Below are positions 46,829 to 51,894 of a stretch of DNA of 51,894 bases, one piece after another (the stretch's first letter is position 1; each line of letters opens with the position of its first letter). The stretch spans positions 1 through 51,894 of the forward strand of contig NVUB02000004.1 in the NCBI GenBank assembly GCA_002401775.2, in the 5' to 3' direction. Both the position numbers and the translations under genes were made by a program. The notes beneath the pieces were generated by a model that saw nothing but the letters and a program-made list of their open reading frames with translations, was not told where the DNA came from and did not search any database. The stretch comes from Ectothiorhodospiraceae bacterium (GTDB lineage: Bacteria > Pseudomonadota > Gammaproteobacteria > SZUA-152).

Positions 46829-47635
46829 ATGAATCCTATAAAAAAATTTGCCCAATCCATTGTCAATAACCCTGTTTTTGAATACACCATCATCGGGTTA
46901 ATTCTGTTCAACGCCATCATTCTTGGCCTGGAGACCTCCCCTGATTTTGTCGCCAACTACAACGGCTGGCTACACCTCGCTAACAACCTCGTTCTCGGGG
47001 TTTTTATCATCGAAGCCGCACTGAAAATAATCGCCGTCGCCCCTCGTTTCAGACTCTATTTTGGTGACGGCTGGAATCTGTTCGACTTCAGCATCGTGGT
47101 ATTGTCACTGCTCCCCTCTACCGGCGAGTACGCCATGATCGCTCGCCTCGCGCGCTTGTTGCGTGTGGCAAGACTCATGTCCACCATTCCCGAACTACGG
47201 CTCATCATCAGCACACTGGTCAGATCCATCCCCAGTATGGGCCACGTATTGATGCTAATGAGCATCATTTTTTACATCTACGCTGTGGCCGGTTACCACC
47301 TGTTCCACGAACATGACCCCACCCACTGGCGTAATCTGGGCATGTCACTGTTAACCTTATTCCGCATAGTGACACTGGAAGACTGGACCGACGTCATGTA
47401 CGCCGCCATGGAAATGCACTACCTGAGCTGGATTTACTTCATCAGCTTCGTGGTATTAGGCACTTTCGTGGTCATCAACCTGTTTATTGCCGTGGTGCTC
47501 AACAATCTCGAAGAAGCCAAACAAGAGCAATTGGACGCCCTTCGAGCCCCCGCCAGCAAGGATGAAATATTGCGCGAATTACGGCAGACTCAAGAGGCTT
47601 TGCAACGCTTGCAACAAAAACTCGAACGAGAATAA
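46829..47635 (+). CDS. voltage-gated cation channel (BacNav/CavAb-like)
   Basis: 268 residues, one six-helix subunit expected to form a tetramer in the inner membrane. S1-S4 span 17-128. S4 has Arg at 106, 109, 112 and 115 (RLARLLRVARL), with a counter-charge Glu62 in S2. S5 is 137-160, the pore helix about 170-181, and S6 about 200-226. The selectivity filter is TLEDWTD (182-188), compared with TLESWSM in NavAb. Aspartates stand at the positions equivalent to 178 and 181, which in the engineered CavAb variant favour calcium. A C-terminal coiled coil (about 243-267) is typical of BacNav channels. Transcribed alone or from xseA readthrough. Confidence 0.92.
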   Translation: MNPIKKFAQSIVNNPVFEYTIIGLILFNAIILGLETSPDFVANYNGWLHLANNLVLGVFIIEAALKIIAVAPRFRLYFGDGWNLFDFSIVVLSLLPSTGEYAMIARLARLLRVARLMSTIPELRLIISTLVRSIPSMGHVLMLMSIIFYIYAVAGYHLFHEHDPTHWRNLGMSLLTLFRIVTLEDWTDVMYAAMEMHYLSWIYFISFVVLGTFVVINLFIAVVLNNLEEAKQEQLDALRAPASKDEILRELRQTQEALQRLQQKLERE

Positions 47636-47762
47636 CCACGCTAATATCCCCGCTACCGTGATATTTAGAAAAGAATCATAAAGTACATTGGCAGGTAACC
47701 AAAGCCCCAATAATCATACAATAAGCCGGCAAAGTGCCACAAAGCCACAATGGAGAGAGTCG

Positions 47763-48311
47763 ATGAGAAGTACAGGCAAAACCCAGAAAAAAACATTAGG
47801 CATAAGCTTAGGCTTAGTCTTAAGTTTCGGATTAGCCCTCTGGCTGCTCAGCACCACAATCGCCGTTGCCGAAGAACAGGAAGGCCTGGTCGAATTTAAA
47901 AGCATGAAACCCGCCCTGGCCTTACAACTGGCACAAGCCACACTGGACGCATGTCGTGAAGCCGGTTACCAGGTTGCCGTGGCCGTCGTAGACCGTTCAG
48001 GAATCACACAAGTCATCCTGCGCGACCAACTCGCAGGCGCTCACACCCCGGAAACCGCCCGCCGCAAAGCCTGGACCGCCGCCAGCTTCAACACCCCCAC
48101 CACCGTAATGATGGACGTTACACAATCGGGCAAAGAACAATCGGGAGTACGCTTCGTCGCCGGAGCACTAATGATCGGAGGCGGCATTCCCATATCAGCC
48201 GCAGGCTCATTAGTGGGCGCCGTGGGTGTATCGGGCGCACCAGGGGGCGATCTTGATCACAATTGCGGCCAGGCAGGCATAGACGCCATCGAAGAGAGTT
48301 TACTGTTTTGA
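47763..48311 (+). CDS. exported GlcG/HbpS-family protein
   Basis: 182 residues from the ATG at 47763 (GGAGAG five bases upstream; the frame is open earlier without a site). A Sec signal has the hydrophobic core LGLVLSFGLALWLLSTTIAVA. The mature part is a full GlcG/HbpS domain: MKPALALQLAQATLDACREAGYQVAVAVVDRSG, ARRKAWTAASFNTPT and GGGIPI.. GAVGVSGAPGGDLD. Members bind haem or small ligands, or are simply called GlcG. It overlaps the mlaA start, so the two genes are coupled. Confidence 0.85.
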   Translation: MRSTGKTQKKTLGISLGLVLSFGLALWLLSTTIAVAEEQEGLVEFKSMKPALALQLAQATLDACREAGYQVAVAVVDRSGITQVILRDQLAGAHTPETARRKAWTAASFNTPTTVMMDVTQSGKEQSGVRFVAGALMIGGGIPISAAGSLVGAVGVSGAPGGDLDHNCGQAGIDAIEESLLF

Positions 48312-49084
48312 GGCCACGGCCTTCCCTAGCACTGTTGCTTGCCTGCACAGTTATTAGCGGATGTGCCACCTTGTCAGCGCCCACCGAACCACACGACCCG
48401 TTCGAGTCTTATAACCGTGTCGTACACAACATCAACCAAAGCTTTGACAAAAGCATCGCCACACCCGTTGCGCAAACCTATCAAAATGTTATGCCCGACT
48501 GGGCCGACAAAGGCGTCACCAACTTTTTTGGCAACCTGGACGACGTCACCGTACTCGCCAACGACTTGTTACAGCTCAAATTTGACCAGGCCGCATCAGA
48601 TGCCGCGCGAATCCTCTTTAATACCACCGCCGGTTTATTGGGCCTTATCGATGTCGCCACACACATGGACCTCCCCAAACACAACGAAGACTTTGGTCAA
48701 ACCCTCGGCTACTGGGGCGTCCCCAGCGGCCCTTACTTCGTACTGCCCTTCTTCGGCCCCAGCAGCATTCGAGACACCGTCGGCATCAGCGCCGATTACA
48801 CCTATTTTGACCCCGTGATTCGCAACGTCGAACACGTTAACGCGCGCAGCGCATTGTTTGTCAGTAAATTCGTGGACACCCGAGCCGACTTTCTAAGCGC
48901 AAGTCGCATACTGGAAACCGCCGCTCTGGATCACTACATCTACACCCGCGAAGCCTACCTGCAAAGGCGCCAGTACCATGTATACGACGGCGACCCACCA
49001 GAAGATGACTTTGATGATTTTGATGATTTTGATGACTTAGATGATTTTGATGAAAACGAAGAAAACGAAGAAAACGGAAAATAA
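48308..49084 (+). CDS. mlaA: MlaA (VacJ) outer-membrane lipoprotein
   Basis: 258 residues from TTG at 48308, whose last two bases belong to the upstream stop codon. This start gives a proper lipoprotein signal with lipobox ISGC (Cys19). An in-frame TTG at 48263 adds a basic, unlikely tail. It removes phospholipids from the outer leaflet and passes them to the Mla pathway. The family core is complete: DPFESYNRVVHNIN, TNFFGNLDDV, GLIDVATHMDL, EDFGQTLGYWG and GPYFVLPFFGPS. The last 35 residues are an Asp/Glu/Phe-rich tail from nine-base repeats (about 49006-49078), which is not usual. No mlaBCDEF genes are present. Confidence 0.93.
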   Translation: MRPRPSLALLLACTVISGCATLSAPTEPHDPFESYNRVVHNINQSFDKSIATPVAQTYQNVMPDWADKGVTNFFGNLDDVTVLANDLLQLKFDQAASDAARILFNTTAGLLGLIDVATHMDLPKHNEDFGQTLGYWGVPSGPYFVLPFFGPSSIRDTVGISADYTYFDPVIRNVEHVNARSALFVSKFVDTRADFLSASRILETAALDHYIYTREAYLQRRQYHVYDGDPPEDDFDDFDDFDDLDDFDENEENEENGK

Positions 49085-49733
49085 AAACAAGAGATTCCCT
49101 TAGGAATAGAAATTAAATAACTCATACAATTAGCATCCCTGCTTCAACCCGTCTTCGCCTAAATCAGAGCGCTACTTATAAAAGTTATTTATTTTCCATT
49201 CCTTAGCGAAAATAAAGAGTAACATCACTGCCATTAATTTTTTCGTCATTCCGGCGAAGGCCGGAATCTAGAATGTCGGCGAGACCACCGGATACCCGCC
49301 CCAGCATTTATTCACAGCCGTGTGGACGTGCGGGAATGAGAAAATCAAAACCACACCGTATGATGGCTTTGACAACATTAATAAATAATAAACGCAATAA
49401 AACTACGATCCATTAACTTTTTCGTCATTGAAACCACTGAATTTCCACCCCAGTATTTATTCACAGCCGTGTGAACGTGCGGGAATGAGAAAATCACACG
49501 GTAGGGGTGCCCCTTGTGGGTACCCTGTTTACCGCACATACCCAAACCAGAGCAACCACAAGGGATTGCCCCTACGGAGTGATGCAAATTATTCGTACCA
49601 TCCCTAATTTCCCTGGTTCCCATGCTCTGCGTGGGAACCCATACCAAACTTGGAACATTAACATCGTATGCATTCCCACGCAGAGCGTGGGAATGAGGAA
49701 TACAGCCTTGAGACTGGCATTGAGAGATGGTAT
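49085..49733. repeat. intergenic cluster of dispersed palindromes
   Basis: Contains ATTCCGGC-GAAG-GCCGGAAT (49248-49267) and two copies of GTG(G/A)ACGTGCGGGAATGAGAAAATC (about 49322 and 49472). It also has a GTAGGGG..CCCCTAC element (49501-49575), GGTTCCCATGC..GCGTGGGAACC (49615-49639) and the perfect CATTCCCACGC-AGA-GCGTGGGAATG (49671-49695). No gene. The palindromes lie between two convergent genes and may help end transcription. Confidence 0.75.
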
Positions 49734-50546
49734 CTACGGATAAAGACTAACCCCAACCTTTCGGGTTTGTATCGCAGTAATAATCCCCCCCTCACCATAA
49801 TTAGGGTCAACAGCGCCCGTATTCGATCGCGACACCGATACAGAAGACGAACAAGCCACCTTACGATCAAACACAGAATGATAACCAAACGCATTCAGTA
49901 TGGTATTGACCAAAACCGTATGAATCCCCGTATCATCAACCGTGTAAGCACGGCCAAAATAAAGACTTTCATCATTCAAAACAGAAGCACAATTGCCACT
50001 ATAAAAAACCGTGACTTTTTCTGAAGTAACACTTGGTGACCAAGTAACCGTTATACTTTCACCAGAATTAAAAATCTGATTTTCAGTCGGCATAAGAATC
50101 GATAATTTTTCAGGCAAAATCACCGTAGAATTAGGCATACCATCATATTCAGAACGATCCAGTGAAATCACAAACGCCGTTCCGCCCTCATCAACATCAA
50201 AAACAGTCTCGTAGCAAGCATTACCCACCAATACCTTAGTAATACCGTTTGCCGTAGCAGACAAAGAATCACCCGCAGACAGCCTGATTTCATCCGCAGA
50301 AAAACTCGAACTCGTCGCCAAACACACCCGCACATTGGTTTGATCATTACCCGTAGAAACAAGCGGCATAATCGCATAAAAATCACTGGAATCAACATCT
50401 TCAGAGTCAACATCAGAGCAAGCAGAAAGCGCAAGAACACAAGAAATTATTACGACAGAAATGGCGGTAGGTATGGTTACAGGAATCGCAACAGGAACAG
50501 CGGCAGGATACGCCTTTTTCAAGAGATATTTAACGACAACATTCAT
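49734..50546 (-). CDS. lipoprotein of unknown function
   Basis: 270 residues. A long N-terminal hydrophobic segment with Ala/Pro/Val/Ile repeats ends in the lipobox ALSAC (Cys43). The n-region is long, so a start closer to the lipobox is possible. The mature part is Ser/Val-rich and probably all beta, with an Ig-like strand pattern around ENQIFNSGESITVTWSP and paired Cys. No family recognised. Confidence 0.55.
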   Translation of the reverse strand: MNVVVKYLLKKAYPAAVPVAIPVTIPTAISVVIISCVLALSACSDVDSEDVDSSDFYAIMPLVSTGNDQTNVRVCLATSSSFSADEIRLSAGDSLSATANGITKVLVGNACYETVFDVDEGGTAFVISLDRSEYDGMPNSTVILPEKLSILMPTENQIFNSGESITVTWSPSVTSEKVTVFYSGNCASVLNDESLYFGRAYTVDDTGIHTVLVNTILNAFGYHSVFDRKVACSSSVSVSRSNTGAVDPNYGEGGIITAIQTRKVGVSLYP

Positions 50547-50740
50547 TTTGTCATACTCACCAAAATAAATTTAATGTTAAAAACTATCAAATAGAAAATA
50601 CTGCAATAAAATACATCGCCAAAACATCTTAGCAACACAACATCTTTGGGTTAGTTTAGCACAGACATTTGAAAAATCTTGTCGGGAAAAGGCTGGAAGA
50701 CTTGTGATTTAAGTTATGGAACCCGATTATCTGGAGCAAG

Positions 50741-51151
50741 TTAATTAGCTTTTGGCACATGTAAGCTAATTGCTACATGTTTACTATAGTGAACAAAATC
50801 ATTATCGGTAGTAAATATTGCCGCATTTAAACGATGGGCTACAGCACTGATTAAAAAGTCGGTATGAGAACCCTGGATACCTTTAGAACGGCATAAGTTT
50901 GAGAATACAGCAGCCTGGACATAGTCATCATCTACAACTTGCGTATTTTGAAAATACCTAAGTTTACTGTTTAGTTTTTCAAACTTAGATTTATCACTGT
51001 AACCTGACAGTATTTCTTGCCTAACAGGGCCTATCATAATGACTCTCTGATCTGAAATTAGCGCCTCTAATTCCTGAACATGAACCTCGAACCCTTTTCT
51101 TTTTGAACGTAGTGCATAAGACCAAATTGAAGTATCAACAAGAACTTTCAA
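50741..51151 (-). CDS. vapC: VapC-type PIN-domain toxin
   Basis: 136 residues. PIN active-site acids are in place: Asp6 (VLVDTSIW), Glu46 (VRQEIL), Asp98 (SHTDFLISA) and Asp116/118 (TTDNDF). VapC toxins are Mg-dependent endoribonucleases that cut tRNA or rRNA. The start overlaps the antitoxin stop by four bases. Length and motifs are normal, so it is probably active. Confidence 0.9.
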   Translation of the reverse strand: MKVLVDTSIWSYALRSKRKGFEVHVQELEALISDQRVIMIGPVRQEILSGYSDKSKFEKLNSKLRYFQNTQVVDDDYVQAAVFSNLCRSKGIQGSHTDFLISAVAHRLNAAIFTTDNDFVHYSKHVAISLHVPKAN

Positions 51152-51345
51152 TGCTTTCTAGCCTTCTTATAATTATAGTCGGCATCAGGGTCCAGCTTAC
51201 CAAATAGCTCGACAATCTCAAGCTGCTTTCGTCGATCAACAAACTCCCTAAGCGCATGATTTACCGTATCTTTTTTTGTCTTAAAACCACTAATTGATAG
51301 CGCCTCCTCAAGAAGCTCATCGTCTATTGCTAAATTCGTTGCCAT
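51148..51345 (-). CDS. vapB: VapB-type antitoxin
   Basis: 65 residues from the second of two adjoining ATGs (51348 and 51345) behind TAGGAGGT. The N-terminus reads MATNLAIDDELLEEALSISG and the middle TKKDTVNHALREFVDRRKQLE, the DUF2191/VapB pattern: a DNA-binding N-terminus and a C-terminal segment (DPDADYNYKKAR) that blocks the PIN active site. It probably autoregulates through the palindrome at 51376-51391. Confidence 0.9.
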   Translation of the reverse strand: MATNLAIDDELLEEALSISGFKTKKDTVNHALREFVDRRKQLEIVELFGKLDPDADYNYKKARKH

Positions 51346-51365
51346 CATTGCACCTCCTACCCCAC

Positions 51366-51394
51366 ACAGTAGATCACACATAGCCATGTGTCAA
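51366..51394 (-). promoter_or_regulatory. vapBC promoter with operator
   Basis: On the minus strand TTGACA (51394-51389), 17 bases, TACTGT (51371-51366). The spacer and -35 contain ACACAT-AGCC-ATGTGT (51376-51391), a perfect 6-bp inverted repeat suited to VapBC binding. Confidence 0.65.
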
Positions 51395-51484
51395 TTTAGG
51401 GATTAGGAATAAATATCACTGAGGGGCACTGTATGTAGAAACATCGGAGTCGGAAACATCGAGGCTAGATCTTTATGCACCACA

Positions 51485-51612
51485 TCACTCATCGTATTTT
51501 ATAATTTTGCTTATGGTTGAATAATGCTTACCATAAGAATCACCTATCTCATTCAATGTATAACCACCTGTCAGATAAGCATTGAATATCGATAATATGG
51601 CAAGGAAAGACC
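51485..51612 (-). pseudogene. 3' remnant of a REP-associated (Y1-type) transposase
   Basis: Minus-strand frame ending TGA at 51485 reads IFNAYLTGGYTLNEIG, then DSYGKHYSTISKIIK, the C-terminal helix-turn-helix end typical of RAYT-type transposases. The catalytic N-terminal part is missing. Upstream it runs into the broken HEPN gene at the phrase GGGTCAGGTCTTTCC. Confidence 0.65.
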
Positions 51613-51637
51613 TGACCCTGGTTTTCCCTCAGCCTCT

Positions 51638-51715
51638 TTAGCTGCTTGCAACATATCCCAGAGGTAATCCAAAGATAAGCCAGAGGTAAGCTGGATTCCG
51701 GTCTTCAGGCTGCAT
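51638..51715 (-). pseudogene. HEPN toxin gene fragment with a 22-bp duplication
   Basis: The ATG at 51715 overlaps the end of the MNT gene. The product begins MQPEDRNPAYLW, as in HEPN (DUF86) proteins. It then hits a 22-bp insertion bounded by the direct repeat CCAGAGGTAA (51658-51667 and 51680-51689) and stops at 51638. Deleting 22 bp restores AYLWDMLQAAKEAEG, the family sequence. After this only transposase-related DNA follows, so the gene is both frameshifted and truncated. Confidence 0.75.
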
Positions 51716-51894
51716 AAAGCACCTCCATGTCTCTTTCTATAGCCTGTTGACGATAAGGGTTATTTAAGATCGATGACGTAGCTACATCAACTCTCCTGCC
51801 GTCAAACAAGATACTAAAGTCATCTTTCAGCCTTACCATCCCTCCCAGCGAAGGAGATTTACCTTTTTTAAACTCCACCAGAAGATCAATATCA
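51705..51894 (-). CDS. MNT-type nucleotidyltransferase, partial at window edge
   Basis: Only the C-terminal 63 residues are inside the window. The first residues read DIDLLVEFKKGKSPSLGG, the second catalytic Asp motif of minimal nucleotidyltransferases, then LFDGRRVDVATSS and RDMEVLYAA. MntA proteins are antitoxins that AMPylate the HEPN toxin encoded next. Here that toxin gene is destroyed, leaving an orphan antitoxin. The start is beyond 51894. Confidence 0.85.
   Translation of the reverse strand, partial: DIDLLVEFKKGKSPSLGGMVRLKDDFSILFDGRRVDVATSSILNNPYRQQAIERDMEVLYAA

Overview
The window looks like a chromosomal piece of a gammaproteobacterium. Evidence is the housekeeping content (guaB-guaA-tadA, xseA, an M23 peptidase, mlaA, tRNA-Ser with an encoded CCA end), proteobacterial signalling proteins and typical gammaproteobacterial dispersed palindromes. 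A small lipoprotein close to the SoxXA-binding (SoxK) family hints at a sulfur-oxidising lineage, but no other sox gene is present. I cannot name the genus.
Layout. 1-4.3 kb: accessory genes of unknown role (a membrane protein overlapped by a tiny proline-rich ORF, an exported protein, a DUF1801 protein) among repeats. 4.3-6.6 kb (minus): an HDOD protein and a GH100 neutral/alkaline invertase. 7.7-16.9 kb (minus): a small lipoprotein followed by a 2963-residue exported repeat protein whose tandem-95 / Asp-rich Ca-binding / triple Ig-like module occurs twice. 17.5-20.7 kb (plus): a MerR-type HTH protein, a ParA ATPase fused to a C-terminal AMPK-type glycogen-binding (CBM48-like) domain, and a His-rich protein that resembles the second half of a ParA/MinD fold without a P-loop. 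I consider this the best candidate for an undescribed system, perhaps for positioning a polysaccharide-containing cargo. 20.7-21.7 kb: three tandem copies of a composite repeat. 21.7-28.7 kb (minus): a c-di-GMP signalling cluster with REC-PAS-GGDEF-EAL, a histidine kinase with Gln at the phospho-acceptor position, a stand-alone receiver, and REC-GGDEF-EAL.
29.8-38.8 kb is an AT-rich accessory island: AbiE with a toxin gene broken by an in-frame stop, a TacA/TacT acetyltransferase pair, a DUF4258/HTH pair, a TumE/TumA pair, several XRE regulators, a PD-(D/E)XK-like nuclease and a 29-codon ORF behind an XRE operator region. Several of these units carry a readable promoter with a palindrome on or beside it. 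It ends near the tRNA-Ser gene. 38.9-42.9 kb (minus) is the tRNA and the guaB-guaA-tadA operon. 43.4-49.1 kb (plus) is a core-like run: SoxK-like lipoprotein, xseA, M23 peptidase, a voltage-gated cation channel with a CavAb-like filter, a GlcG/HbpS-type protein and mlaA. 49.1-51.9 kb returns to accessory DNA: a lipoprotein, VapBC, and a MNT/HEPN pair in which the HEPN gene is wrecked by a 22-bp duplication and adjoins a REP-associated transposase remnant.
All calls come from reading the sequence and recalling protein families. No similarity search was run.
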